DNA from: Clostridium folliculivorans
GTDB taxonomy: Bacteria; Bacillota; Clostridia; Clostridiales; Clostridiaceae
Length of the DNA: 64,000 nt
NCBI RefSeq assembly: GCF_024341905.1
Contig: NZ_BQXY01000002.1
Span: 434,001 to 498,000, forward strand
Reading direction: 5' to 3'
The notes beneath the pieces were generated by a model. The model ran no database searches, was not told the origin of the DNA, and saw nothing but the letters and a program-made list of their open reading frames with translations. This document shows, one piece after another, positions 1 through 8,838 of this stretch. Within the stretch, counting starts at the first letter, position 1. Each line of letters begins with the position of its first letter. A program made the translations under genes and the position numbers.

Positions 1-27
1 AAATCTTTAAGGGTTAAATATCAACTA

Positions 28-225
28 TTAAGCTAAAGTGATATTTTCAGCTTGAGGTCCCTTAGGTCCTTGAGCTACTTCGTAGTTTACTTTTTGTCCT
101 TCTTCAAGACTCTTGTAACCTTCTTTTTGGATTTGTGAGAAATGAGCGAAAACGTCTTTTCCATCTTCTCCTGTTATAAATCCGTATCCTTTTTCTGCAT
201 TAAACCATTTAACTGTACCAGTCAT
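28..225 (-). CDS. csp: Cold-shock protein, CspA family
   Basis: A 65-residue single cold-shock domain, the usual family length. RNP1 (KGYGFI, residues 12-17) and RNP2 (VFAHF, residues 25-29) are intact, so it should bind single-stranded RNA and DNA as a cytosolic RNA chaperone. The ATG follows a GGAGG box 9 bases upstream. The gene stands alone, with about 265 bp of AT-rich DNA before the next gene. Long untranslated leaders are typical of this family, but I cannot define one here. The family assignment is certain; which paralogue it corresponds to is not. Confidence 0.97.
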   Translation of the reverse strand: MTGTVKWFNAEKGYGFITGEDGKDVFAHFSQIQKEGYKSLEEGQKVNYEVAQGPKGPQAENITLA

Positions 226-490
226 TCTGTGTACCTCCGAAATTTTATTTTTTTCTTAAACTTCTGTAATAATTCACAATAAAATTTCGATGTCCTCATA
301 ATAATAAGCACTAATTGAAATATATTTGTGTTACATTATTTACGTTTCATTTAAGTTACATTTATATAATAACATTAATATTTATATAAATCAACCTCTT
401 ATTTTTAATTTTAGTAATAAAATCTAATTTTTATTATAAAAATAGTTCTCGAATCCTATGATACATCTTTATGCATGTAATACAAACTAA

Positions 491-1615
491 TTAATCTGTT
501 ATAGGAAACCATCCTGGCGCATTTATAATATTTTCCCAAAGAACTTCAGGTATATCTAATATATTCTTATCACTTTTACTTATTGAAGTGCGTATCTCAT
601 CAATTTTATCATCTTTAACCTTTTCCAACCACTCAGGCTCCATTATTAGCTCTCTTCCTAATGCTAAAAATTCTATTCCACTATCCAACGCCTTCAGCGC
701 CTCATCGGGAGTATGAATAGATCCCACACCTATTAGTGGTACTCTTCCCTCAATCTTATCTTTAATCTTTAATATAGTAGGGTCTGTTATTGAGTTATTT
801 CTAATCGAACCTTGCCAAAAGTTATTTAATGATACATGTAAGTAATTTAAGTCTTGTTTTGATAGCACATCTACAAATGCCAAAGTATCCTCTAAAGTTA
901 TTCCTGGGTTCTCCAGTTCCTCAGGAGAAAAGCGATACCCTACAATGAAATCACTTTTCCCTTCATTTTTTACTGCTTTATTTACTTCATCTATTACGGC
1001 TAAAGGAAATTTCATTCTTTTCTCAATATTTCCTCCCCAGTTATCGTTTCTTCTATTTGAGTGCGGTGAGAAAAATTGCTGAATTAGGTAAGTGTTAGCT
1101 CCATGTATTTCAACACCATCAAATCCAGCTAAAATAGCCCTTCTTGTAGTTTCACCAAAAGCTTTTATGGTATAATATATTTCGTCATCTGTCATTTCTC
1201 TTGGTGTAATAGTCCCAGCTCTAACTGGAGCTACTGCACTTGCGCTTATGGTTTCCCCATTTGGTATTTCATTTGGCAACGCCATTCTTCCAGCATGGAA
1301 AATTTGAAGTATCGCTAACGCTCCTTCTTCTTTGATAGTTTGAGCCAGCAACTTTAAACTAGGCAAAAATTCATCTGAATAAGCTGCAAATTGTCCTGAA
1401 AACCCTTTACCAGATGGAGTAACATATGTTGTAGCCGTTATTACCATACCAACATTTTTTGCTCTTCTTTTATAATACAATAACTCTGCTTCAGAAACAT
1501 TTCCGTTTGATTGGCCAGCAAAAGTAGTCATAGGAGACATCACCATTGGATTCTTAACTGTTTTTCCTCCTAAAAGTTTTCTCGATTCAAATAGTCTTTC
1601 ATACTTTGAGTTCAA
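491..1615 (-). CDS. NADH:flavin oxidoreductase, Old Yellow Enzyme family
   Basis: An FMN-dependent TIM-barrel oxidoreductase of about 374 residues. It opens with the family pattern KNPMVMSPMTTFAG and has the substrate-pocket segment HGANTYLIQQFFSP, followed by SNRRNDNWGG, typical of OYE/YqjM-like enzymes. The late segment with GVGSI and LALGREL is the phosphate-binding end of the barrel. The preferred start is TTG at 1615, because AGAGGGTGA lies 5 bases upstream; an ATG at 1651 would add 12 residues but has no clear ribosome binding site. It lacks the C-terminal Fe-S and FAD/NAD domains of 2,4-dienoyl-CoA reductases, so it is a short ene-reductase type. Physiological substrate unknown. Confidence 0.93.
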   Translation of the reverse strand: MNSKYERLFESRKLLGGKTVKNPMVMSPMTTFAGQSNGNVSEAELLYYKRRAKNVGMVITATTYVTPSGKGFSGQFAAYSDEFLPSLKLLAQTIKEEGALAILQIFHAGRMALPNEIPNGETISASAVAPVRAGTITPREMTDDEIYYTIKAFGETTRRAILAGFDGVEIHGANTYLIQQFFSPHSNRRNDNWGGNIEKRMKFPLAVIDEVNKAVKNEGKSDFIVGYRFSPEELENPGITLEDTLAFVDVLSKQDLNYLHVSLNNFWQGSIRNNSITDPTILKIKDKIEGRVPLIGVGSIHTPDEALKALDSGIEFLALGRELIMEPEWLEKVKDDKIDEIRTSISKSDKNILDIPEVLWENIINAPGWFPITD

Positions 1616-1898
1616 AAAAATCACCCTCTCTTCATAAATATTTCTTCTCATCTCTTTGGTATAATTTTACTACAACTTTCTATAAGTGCAAGTTATTTTT
1701 TATTAATAATTAGTATTGGTTACTTTTAACATTCAGTAGACATCCCCATTATATAATTCACTGATTTTTAGGTTTTATACTTAATAATTGAATTTTTAAA
1801 CTTTTGTAAATATATGTTATAATTGTATGAAAGTATTTTAAACTATATTGTGATTTAAGATTCAGCAGTGTTTTGTAATATAAGGGAGATTAAGAATT

Positions 1899-2591
1899 AT
1901 GGTAGATAAAAAATTCCAGTGGAATGAAAATCAAAAGAAATTAAAATCATTTCTATTAGACAACACTAACTTTGAAACGGCTATTAAACTATGTCTAAAT
2001 CAGCACTCTATGGTGCATCTTTCTGAAATGTCATCTATAACAACAAATAGCTTTGAGGATGATTTATGGGAAAATTTAGATGAAACCACTTTAAGAACTT
2101 CTACTAACGAGAAAGGTAGAACAATCTTATATGGTTTGTGGCACTCAGCTAGAATTGAAGATATAACAATGAATATTCTTGTAGCTGGTGATGAACAGGT
2201 AATTAATACTGAAGATTGGCTTAGAAGAACACAATCTTCAATTTGTACTACTGGAAATGAGCTTAATCCAATCGAAATCTTGGAATTTAGCAAAGGCTTA
2301 GAAATAAATGAACTTCGTAACTACAGAATAGCTGTAGGAAGAAAGTCTCAACATATTATTAGAAATCTTGAATTTACAGATCTAAAAAGAAAATTTTCTA
2401 AAGAAGCATTAAGTAGAATTATTGAAGAAAAAGCTGTATCCAATCTCCCTGATGCAAATTGGCTTATTGACTTTTGGAGCAAAAAAACTATTTCTGGTAT
2501 CCTACTTATGCCCGTTACACGACATCATATAGTTCATATAAACGAATGCTTTAAAGCAAAGAATAAATATCTGAAAGCTATAAACAAGTAA
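1899..2591 (+). CDS. DinB/YfiT-like putative metal-binding protein
   Basis: A 230-residue soluble protein. The segment LYGLWHSARIEDI (around residues 78-90) resembles the conserved histidine helix of the DinB/YfiT four-helix superfamily, and TRHHIVHINEC near residues 207-217 provides the second histidine cluster. DinB-type proteins bind a divalent metal through three histidines; some are thiol-dependent transferases, many have no assigned role. The start follows AGGGAGA with good spacing. It is convergent with the nucleotidyltransferase gene, separated by only 47 bp. The family call rests on motif resemblance, and the fold could be a more distant relative. Confidence 0.65.
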   Translation: MVDKKFQWNENQKKLKSFLLDNTNFETAIKLCLNQHSMVHLSEMSSITTNSFEDDLWENLDETTLRTSTNEKGRTILYGLWHSARIEDITMNILVAGDEQVINTEDWLRRTQSSICTTGNELNPIEILEFSKGLEINELRNYRIAVGRKSQHIIRNLEFTDLKRKFSKEALSRIIEEKAVSNLPDANWLIDFWSKKTISGILLMPVTRHHIVHINECFKAKNKYLKAINK

Positions 2592-2638
2592 GTTTTCTCT
2601 AATTCTTAAAACTAGTTTAAGGTTGAAGAGTTAAATTT

Positions 2639-3439
2639 CTAAATCAAATTATATTTATCATTACAATAAATTATTATATTTTCAACGAAATCTCTTGCAT
2701 CTCGTAGTCTATCCACTCTACCCTTGTACAAAGACTTTTTCGAAGCTCCAGTTCTTATCCTTAACGCTTCTGAAATAATCATTTTGTATTTTTCATTTAC
2801 CATCATATTAGCTGCAAATTTCGCAGCCTCTGTCTTGGAGGTAATTTTATTATTTTCAAAAGTATATAATATCCTGCATAATGTTAAAATTGAAAATTCA
2901 ATCCAGTAATCTGTTATAAAGATAAATTTATTTTCTAGTTTTCTTTTCCAATAACAATTAATATTATAGTTCATGTTTGTTATTACGTTTTTCCATTCAA
3001 TATTTAACTGCAAATTTGAAATACTTGGGCTCTTTATGGCAACTCCATAATTTCTCAGCATCCACCAAGTAACAGAATTTATATCATAATATCCATACTC
3101 ATGAAGCTTTTTATTTGAAAAGTATACATATGGTGGAATCTCATCATTTCCTTTACCCACTTTATCAATTCTTATATACATCCCTTCCATCTTACTAGCA
3201 TATTTGTATGCATTCAAAAGTTTTTGATGAATTAATTTTAATTTTTTTAAATCTACATCATCAAAATCTTCATTAATAATTGTTAGAAAATCTATATCAC
3301 TCTTACTGTCGTCAAAATTTCCCAATGTAACAGAGTTATATATGTACACTCCAAAAATTTTATTATTAAAAGTACATTTTAATTCATTCTCATAAGCAAA
3401 AAGTACTTGCTCGACCTTTTGAGGGATTAGTACAGCCAT
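2639..3439 (-). CDS. AadA-like nucleotidyltransferase (aminoglycoside adenylyltransferase type)
   Basis: A 266-residue protein with an N-terminal nucleotidyltransferase fold: GVYIYNSVTLGNF followed by SKSDIDFLTII (about residues 30-55) matches the G[S/N]-x-GxF-x-SDID pattern that binds Mg-ATP. The C-terminal helical part contains LTLCRILYTFENNKITSKTE, closely resembling the C-terminal domain of streptomycin 3''-adenylyltransferases (AadA/ANT(9) type). Chromosomal homologues of this kind are common in Clostridia and not all confer resistance, so the substrate is open. GGAG precedes the ATG. No mobile-element signs flank it. Confidence 0.85.
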   Translation of the reverse strand: MAVLIPQKVEQVLFAYENELKCTFNNKIFGVYIYNSVTLGNFDDSKSDIDFLTIINEDFDDVDLKKLKLIHQKLLNAYKYASKMEGMYIRIDKVGKGNDEIPPYVYFSNKKLHEYGYYDINSVTWWMLRNYGVAIKSPSISNLQLNIEWKNVITNMNYNINCYWKRKLENKFIFITDYWIEFSILTLCRILYTFENNKITSKTEAAKFAANMMVNEKYKMIISEALRIRTGASKKSLYKGRVDRLRDARDFVENIIIYCNDKYNLI

Positions 3440-3620
3440 TTTTTCTCCTTTTTAAACTTTACTTGCTTCTAATTTATCTTATGGTAATATTATACATAAC
3501 ATTTTATCAATAAAACAATCAAATTCACATAAACTTAATACTTCAGATACATATTCTTAAAAATCTATCAAAATTATTAGGTTTAGTAATATAAAAACCA
3601 TATACTTTCCTTTAAAATAA

Positions 3621-3769
3621 AAAAGTCATTACTTTCATATTGCGAACATATGGATGTACCACTTCGTAATAAAATTTATTATTTTTAAATTCTCTCACCA
3701 GAACCCGTGAGAGTTTTAAAAATAGATTTCTGTTCGAAGAGGTACATCTATATCAAAGTAGTGACTTTT
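3621..3769 (-). terminator. Terminator hairpin of the transducer gene with a repeat element in its loop
   Basis: Outer arms at 3621-3640 and 3750-3769 pair over about 18 of 20 bases, and on the minus strand the distal arm runs into a T-rich tract. They lie 4 bases after the stop of the transducer gene, so they form its intrinsic terminator. Everything between the arms is an 11-base spacer plus the 98-bp palindromic element at 3652-3749, which can itself fold. Confidence 0.7.
3652..3749. repeat. 98-bp palindromic repeat, copy A (MITE-like)
   Basis: Begins GGATGTACCACTTCG and ends CGAAGAGGTACATCT, giving near-perfect 15-bp terminal inverted repeats. Inside, TTTTTAAATTCTCTCAC and GTGAGAGTTTTAAAAATA form a second stem around the loop CAGAACCC. 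By hand alignment 89 of 98 positions match the copy at 21276-21373. Outer flanks include TA on both sides, as for many small transposon derivatives. No ORF. Confidence 0.85.
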
Positions 3770-3772
3770 ATA

Positions 3773-4606
3773 TTAAAGCTTTCTCGCTAATTGATCTAAA
3801 ATATTGGCATTTGCACTTAGTTCTTGAATTGAAGCCGATATTTCTTCAAAAGTTGCTGCATGTGACTCAAAAACAATACTTGTGTCACTCACTTTCGTTG
3901 AAATATTTCCAACTGATCCTTCAATCTCAGTAAGTACACTGTTTATCTTTTTTATTGACTCGCTACTTGAAGCTGATAATTTTCTAATTTCTTGTGCTAC
4001 TACTCCAAATCCTTTACCGAGATCTCCAGCTCTTGCAGCTTCAATAGCAGCATTTATACCCAACAGATTAGTTTGATGCGAAACATTTTCAACAAATCTT
4101 AAAATATCATCTGTTCCTTTTGTGCTTTCTTTTGCAACCTTTACCTCACTTAAAATTTCATTGTTAGAATTAGCAACTCTCTGCATTCCCTCTGTCAAAC
4201 TTTGGATAGATGCAGATATCTGTTCAAGTGAAGCTGCTACTGCCTCTGAGGTTGATAGCACTTGATTTCTTTTTTCTAGAGATTTACCTATCACAATCGA
4301 ACCAACTACTATATTATTATCATTCTTTATAGGAATTGCATATGACTTAAAAGGTATGCCGTACACTTCCTTCGGAACATCCATTATAATTGTTTTTCCT
4401 GAACTAATTGCTTTATGTATAGCTCCACCTTTAGGAATTATGTCCCCTGCTTTTCCTTTAATCTGTAAGTTACTGCAGTTTTCAATTAACAAATATTTAT
4501 CTTCATCGGTAATCGCAAAAGATGCTTCATCATCAAATAAAACCATTAAATATGGTAATACTGTGTAAAATGCTTCTAGCACTTCATTTTCTGATATTTT
4601 TAACAT
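3773..4606 (-). CDS. Soluble methyl-accepting chemotaxis-type signal transducer
   Basis: A 277-residue protein with no membrane segment. The N-terminal 110 residues are a small sensory domain ([17 protein letters not shown], then [10 protein letters not shown] and [10 protein letters not shown]), and the rest is a short MCP signalling coiled coil. The highly conserved hairpin tip is only partly typical, but [20 protein letters not shown] and [13 protein letters not shown] are clear. The length matches small cytoplasmic transducers common in Clostridia. The preferred start is ATG at 4606, preceded by TAGGGGGAATT; an upstream ATG at 4639 lacks a ribosome binding site. Ligand unknown. No che genes are nearby. 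Confidence 0.92.
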   Translation of the reverse strand: MLKISENEVLEAFYTVLPYLMVLFDDEASFAITDEDKYLLIENCSNLQIKGKAGDIIPKGGAIHKAISSGKTIIMDVPKEVYGIPFKSYAIPIKNDNNIVVGSIVIGKSLEKRNQVLSTSEAVAASLEQISASIQSLTEGMQRVANSNNEILSEVKVAKESTKGTDDILRFVENVSHQTNLLGINAAIEAARAGDLGKGFGVVAQEIRKLSASSSESIKKINSVLTEIEGSVGNISTKVSDTSIVFESHAATFEEISASIQELSANANILDQLARKL

Positions 4607-4737
4607 AATAATTCCCCCTAATGATTTCTTATACGTCATATATAATATTTCGTTTATAGACAGTAAAGCTTTAACATATATTCTTTTAATTACTAGTGTT
4701 ATGTATAATGATAGAATTTAATTTATAAAAGCAAAAT

Positions 4738-4761
4738 AGAATATCATTTAAATGATATTCT
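4738..4761 (-). terminator. Perfect palindrome, probable terminator of the DUF1232 gene
   Basis: AGAATATCATTT and its exact complement AAATGATATTCT form a 12-bp perfect stem about 22 bases beyond the stop of the DUF1232 gene. On the minus strand it is followed by ATTTTGCTTTT, a weak T tract. Confidence 0.55.
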
Positions 4762-4782
4762 ATTCTTATATTACTTGAGATT

Positions 4783-5199
4783 TTAAGTAAACCAACTTCT
4801 AATCTTTAAAATTATGTAGGTAATAAGAATAATCCAAACAATTATTATTACAATAGCAAATAAATAGCTTTTCTTTTTGATCTTATTATACTGTCTTTCA
4901 GCATCAATTCTACACTCCTCCATAACGTTCTTTGGTATAAGTCTAACAGCTAAAGCAATTCCTAAAGGAAGAATTATTAGATCATCAAGAAAGCCTAGAA
5001 CCGGGATAAAATCCGGTATGAGATCTATGGGACTTAATGCATATGCAACTACAACCATAATAATTATTTTCGTATATATTGGAATGTCATTTCTTTTATA
5101 AGCCAAATATAAGGCTCCAATTTCTTTTTTTAAATTCTTGCCTTTTCCAGTAAATTTTTTTATAGAAGTTCCTAATCCCCTTGAAAGTTTTCTGATCAT
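4783..5199 (-). CDS. DUF1232 (YkvA-type) membrane protein
   Basis: A 138-residue protein. The diagnostic DUF1232 block is YALSPIDLIPDFIPVLGFLD, followed by DLIILPLG (about residues 54-81), with one membrane segment before it and a second at the C-terminus (residues 111-131). The family is small, membrane-associated and functionally undefined. An AGGA box lies shortly before the ATG. It is single-gene, flanked by a palindrome terminator downstream and the divergent DedA-PAP2 gene upstream. Confidence 0.88.
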   Translation of the reverse strand: MIRKLSRGLGTSIKKFTGKGKNLKKEIGALYLAYKRNDIPIYTKIIIMVVVAYALSPIDLIPDFIPVLGFLDDLIILPLGIALAVRLIPKNVMEECRIDAERQYNKIKKKSYLFAIVIIIVWIILITYIILKIRSWFT

Positions 5200-5328
5200 G
5201 ATTCCTCCAAATTTTCCAATACTATATTTGCATTATAATTATAATAAACAGCATTCTATTTGTAAAATTTTCTTTTATGGAATAATTTAGACATAAAAAA
5301 TGGTTTTATTACAAATACTTATGATAAG

Positions 5329-5386
5329 AGATGCAGATTCATCACTTCAATTTGAAAACACATTTTTTTAATGAAATAATGCATCT
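5329..5386. repeat. Short palindrome with AGATGCA...TGCATCT ends
   Basis: Seven-base perfect ends plus partial internal pairing, located just before the ribosome binding site of the DedA-PAP2 gene. The ends and the internal CACTTCAATTT recall the 98-bp repeat family, but the similarity is too weak to assign it. Confidence 0.3.
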
Positions 5387-5409
5387 ATATTATAGTAGGA
5401 GGTGATACT

Positions 5410-6711
5410 GTGCAATTTATAATGAATCTCTTCAATAGTTATAGTTACGCCATTTTATTAATAAGTTTAACCTTAGAACTTATCGCATTTCCTCTCCCTG
5501 GCGAAATAATGATGACTTACTGTGGTTTTCTCATATATGAATCTAAACTTAATCTCTTTCTAAGTGTTTTGTCAGCTACTTTGGGTGTAATATTAGGAAT
5601 AACTATTTCGTATCTAATAGGAAGTAAATTTGGCATTGAGTTTATTAATAAATACTTTTCGTACTTTCATATAAATAAAAAAAACTTAGAGAAGCCATCA
5701 AATTGGTTCAATTCCTATGGAAATAATTTATTACTCTTCTCATACTTCATTCCAGGGGTTAGGCATATTACAGGATATTTTTCTGGTATAACCAAAATAT
5801 CATATAAGAAATTTGCTATAAATGCATATTTAGGTGCATTAATTTGGACTTTTACTTTTATATCCTTAGGTATGTTTTTAGGTCCAAATTGGGAGAAACT
5901 TGATAGTTACATATCAAAATACATGTCCTATATTTTTCTTATATTACTTATGGTTATTGGAATTATATATTCATATAAGAATCACGGATTCAAACTTGCA
6001 AAGTTTAGTTATAAAATACTTAACAATACATTCATATATGTATATTCCTTCGCTAAAAATCGTAATGTTATAAGTATATTAACTCTCGCACTAATAGGAA
6101 TCTTTGCACTAATTGTAGGAATAGTTCAAGACTATATAACATCCGATTTAAATCAATTTAATTTAGTAGCAACATATTATATCAAAGATATTTTTTCAAA
6201 TAGCTTATCAAAATTTATTACCATACTAACATTCTTGACTTCAAATATTTTTATAGTTATTTTAATATTGATTATCGCTATGTTAATAATTAGAAAGAGT
6301 TCCAGTCCAAGACTCGAACTTCAATTTCTGTTTACCACTATAGTTGGCGGAGAAATGTTATGTATATCCTTGAACACTATATTTAAACGGTTAAATCCAA
6401 TAACTAACTACTATAGTAATATGGACTACACTTTTCCTAGCCACGAAGGGCTAATGTCAATTGTTGCATATGGTTTTTCTACCTTCATAGTATTAAAATA
6501 CGTAAAAAAACATTTATCAGCTACTATTTTAATCGCATTAACTTTATTAATATGTTTATTATCTGGGATTTCACCGATTTTATCGAATATGGAAAATCCA
6601 AGTGCAATTTATAACGGATATGTTTTTGGATTAGTCTGGCTTACAATAAACTTAGTTTTACTGGATATATATATAATAATAAACAACAATCCAAAGTTAT
6701 CCAACTCTTAA
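5410..6711 (+). CDS. DedA-family protein fused to a degenerate PAP2 phosphatase domain
   Basis: A 433-residue polytopic membrane protein. Residues 1-190 are a DedA/VTT domain: FPLPGEIMMTYCGFL, the segment FSYFIPGVRHITGYFSG and the reentrant region are typical of this lipid-handling family. Residues about 205-425 look like a PAP2 (type 2 phosphatidic acid phosphatase) six-helix domain. DedA-PAP2 fusions are known (LssY-like). The PAP2 motifs look eroded: KRLNP stands where KxxxxxxRP is expected, PSHE replaces PSGH, and the last motif region (SNMENPSAIYNGYVFG) has no catalytic histidine. The GTG start at 5410 follows AGGAGGTGAT. It may act in lipid transport rather than dephosphorylation. Confidence 0.85.
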   Translation: MQFIMNLFNSYSYAILLISLTLELIAFPLPGEIMMTYCGFLIYESKLNLFLSVLSATLGVILGITISYLIGSKFGIEFINKYFSYFHINKKNLEKPSNWFNSYGNNLLLFSYFIPGVRHITGYFSGITKISYKKFAINAYLGALIWTFTFISLGMFLGPNWEKLDSYISKYMSYIFLILLMVIGIIYSYKNHGFKLAKFSYKILNNTFIYVYSFAKNRNVISILTLALIGIFALIVGIVQDYITSDLNQFNLVATYYIKDIFSNSLSKFITILTFLTSNIFIVILILIIAMLIIRKSSSPRLELQFLFTTIVGGEMLCISLNTIFKRLNPITNYYSNMDYTFPSHEGLMSIVAYGFSTFIVLKYVKKHLSATILIALTLLICLLSGISPILSNMENPSAIYNGYVFGLVWLTINLVLLDIYIIINNNPKLSNS

Positions 6712-6782
6712 TATACACAAACATAAAAATTATAGTAATTAACAAAAAAAAATCTGCCAGTATAATCTAAAATCTAATTTTT

Positions 6783-6814
6783 AAAAACTCTGCTTGATTC
6801 TAAGCAGAGTTTTT
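6783..6814. terminator. Bidirectional intrinsic terminator
   Basis: AAAAACTCTGCTT pairs perfectly with AAGCAGAGTTTTT around a 6-base loop. It lies between the convergent DedA-PAP2 and DUF6062 genes, with A and T tracts on both sides. Confidence 0.9.
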
Positions 6815-6842
6815 AATCATCTAATATAAAAATTAACATGAA

Positions 6843-7568
6843 TTAGTAGTTTCCCAAAAGTTTTTGAAGAGCTCTTTGTACAGAATCTTTAGATGTTCCC
6901 CAAGGTTTATCAGAATTAAGATAATCAAACTTTTTAATAAACCATTGTAGTTCTTCTTGAAGTCTTTCTAAATTCTTTAAATGTATCTCATTAGTAACTT
7001 CATATATATCAGCTATACCTTTCTTTTCAGATGATTTCTCCAACTCATTAATCATATTTATATAATGGTTATTGCAAAACCCTCTAGACTCTTTATAAAG
7101 TAATCTAAAATCCATGTCCTTATTCCATAGTTCAACGCTTGTCTTAATATTATCTTTATTGTTTTCATCAAGTTTACTACATATAAAGCATTCATAGTTC
7201 GTTTTTCCATTTGAAGGTGCACTAGAATTTTTTGATAAAGACAATAACTTCTTAACTACCGAATTATCTTTTTTTTGTAGGGGTTTATTTTTATGTAGTT
7301 TTTTCTTTTCCTCATTTATTATTTTATCCAGCATTATTGCTAAGCCTAATTTATCACTACCTCTATTTAATTTTTCAATATGATTTTCACAGAACTTATG
7401 CTCATTTCCTATTTTAGGATAGAAATCAACATCCATTATTCTTTCACCTAAAATAGAGTGCATAAGTTGTTCCTCATAACTCTTTTCCAAAACACAAAAC
7501 GGGCACTCAGCCAATTTATTTTCGAAAGTCTCATAAATTTTTATCTCTTCAATCTTTAACTTTTTCAT
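6843..7568 (-). CDS. DUF6062-like protein with two CxxC/CxxH metal-site motifs
   Basis: A 241-residue soluble protein. Two similar halves each carry a cysteine pair followed by a Cys-x2-His: CPFC with FCENH in the first half, CFIC with FCNNH in the second. This looks like two zinc-binding modules and matches what I know of DUF6062 proteins in Firmicutes, whose function is undefined. The preferred start is ATG at 7568, preceded by AAGGGAGAATTT; 23 further in-frame codons upstream lack a ribosome binding site. Single gene, terminated by the shared hairpin at 6783-6814. Confidence 0.75.
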   Translation of the reverse strand: MKKLKIEEIKIYETFENKLAECPFCVLEKSYEEQLMHSILGERIMDVDFYPKIGNEHKFCENHIEKLNRGSDKLGLAIMLDKIINEEKKKLHKNKPLQKKDNSVVKKLLSLSKNSSAPSNGKTNYECFICSKLDENNKDNIKTSVELWNKDMDFRLLYKESRGFCNNHYINMINELEKSSEKKGIADIYEVTNEIHLKNLERLQEELQWFIKKFDYLNSDKPWGTSKDSVQRALQKLLGNY

Positions 7569-7772
7569 AAATTCTCCCTTAATATACCTATCATACAAAT
7601 CATATTTTAGAATATAGACAAACTTTTCAAAAATCATAAGTAAAAAAACACATTTCTATATTTTAAATTATAACTCATTTACATCAAAATATTTAGTTGT
7701 TTTTACCGTTTATCATTTATTGATAAACTTTATAAAATGTTTTAAAACTATATAGTTATTTAGTTTAATAAA

Positions 7773-7813
7773 AGTATAGGTGCTGAAAACCTGAAATTTT
7801 CAGCACCTATACT
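7773..7813 (-). terminator. Strong intrinsic terminator of the activase operon
   Basis: AGTATAGGTGCTGAAAA pairs perfectly with its complement around a 7-base loop. It lies about 70 bp beyond the stop of the activase gene and is followed on the minus strand by TTTTATT. Confidence 0.9.
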
Positions 7814-7881
7814 CTATTATTTAAGATAATAGTAATATTTTGTATAGAATTAATTTGGTAAATATAAATTAATTCTATATA

Positions 7882-8838
7882 CTATATGGCTTTCTTACTA
7901 CTCCATTTACCACATCTATCTCCGAAACACCCAATAGTACTTTCGTTTTCATTAATTTTAACAACTTCACACCTATTTGGGCATCCTTCACACTCAAAAC
8001 TTTTAGATATAAATTTACTATCTGCAAGTTTAAATCCTTTAAAGTTAGTCTTGCCATTCTTTTCTACTGCAGCTTTTGCAATAAGTGCAGCACCTATAGC
8101 TCCCATCATATTATAGTGCTCTGGCACAAAGATCTCAAAACCTAAAGAACTTTCAAAAGCAGCTTTCATCCCTTTATTTGCGGCTACCCCACCTTGAAAA
8201 AACACCTTGGATTCAATATCTTTTCCCTTTCCAATATTATTTAAGTAGTTTCTTACTAATGCATCACATAAACCTCTTATAATATCAGAATCGTTATATC
8301 CCAGTTGCTGTTTATGTATCATATCAGATTCTGCAAATACAGCGCATCTTCCGGCTATTCTTACAGGAGTTGTAGATTTAAGTGCGTATTCACCAAATTC
8401 CTCAATGGGAATATCTAGTCTTTCTGCTTGCCTGTCTAGGAATGAACCTGTACCTGCTGCACATACAGTGTTCATTGCAAAATCAGAAACTACTCCATTT
8501 TTTAAAACAATAATTTTGGAATCTTGACCACCAATCTCAATTATAGTTCTTACATCTTTATCAATCTCTAGTGCAGCTACTGCATGAGCTGTTATCTCAT
8601 TTTTTATTGCATCGGCACCTATTAGTGTTGATGCAATATGCCTGCCGCTTCCAGTGGTTCCTGCTGCATTTACCTCTAATCCGTTATATTTTTCTTTTAG
8701 AATCTTAAAGCCTTGTTGAATAGCATTTATGGGTCTTCCTTTAGTCCTTAAATACAGTTTTTCTATCACATTCATTTGATTATCTATAAGCACTAAGTCA
8801 GTACTTACGGACCCTACATCTACGCCAAGGTAGTACAT
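7882..8838 (-). CDS. Acyl-CoA dehydratase activase (HgdC/BcrA-like ATPase, COG1924 type)
   Basis: A 318-residue ASKHA-fold ATPase. The phosphate loop LGVDVGSVSTDLVLID is at the N-terminus, and the cysteines of NTVCAAGTGSFLD and AGRCAVFAESD are those that hold the bridging [4Fe-4S] cluster in HgdC-type activators. These proteins use ATP hydrolysis to drive a low-potential electron into a partner enzyme. An added C-terminal tail of about 45 residues carries CEGCPNRC and CFGDRC, suggesting a further metal site. The gene overlaps the upstream gene by 19 bp, so the two are translationally coupled. Third gene of the operon; the target substrate is unknown. Confidence 0.92.
   Translation of the reverse strand: MYYLGVDVGSVSTDLVLIDNQMNVIEKLYLRTKGRPINAIQQGFKILKEKYNGLEVNAAGTTGSGRHIASTLIGADAIKNEITAHAVAALEIDKDVRTIIEIGGQDSKIIVLKNGVVSDFAMNTVCAAGTGSFLDRQAERLDIPIEEFGEYALKSTTPVRIAGRCAVFAESDMIHKQQLGYNDSDIIRGLCDALVRNYLNNIGKGKDIESKVFFQGGVAANKGMKAAFESSLGFEIFVPEHYNMMGAIGAALIAKAAVEKNGKTNFKGFKLADSKFISKSFECEGCPNRCEVVKINENESTIGCFGDRCGKWSSKKAI

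Noticed and set aside
413..468. Possible further copy of the AGATGTAC repeat
   Set aside because: TAATAAAAT, AAAAATAG and ATACATCT occur in the right order, but the left end cannot be found and identity is low; listed only as a weak candidate in the repeat finding.
2639..3439. Acquired streptomycin/spectinomycin resistance gene
   Set aside because: The AadA-like fold is clear, but there is no integron, IS or composition change; chromosomal homologues without proven resistance are common.
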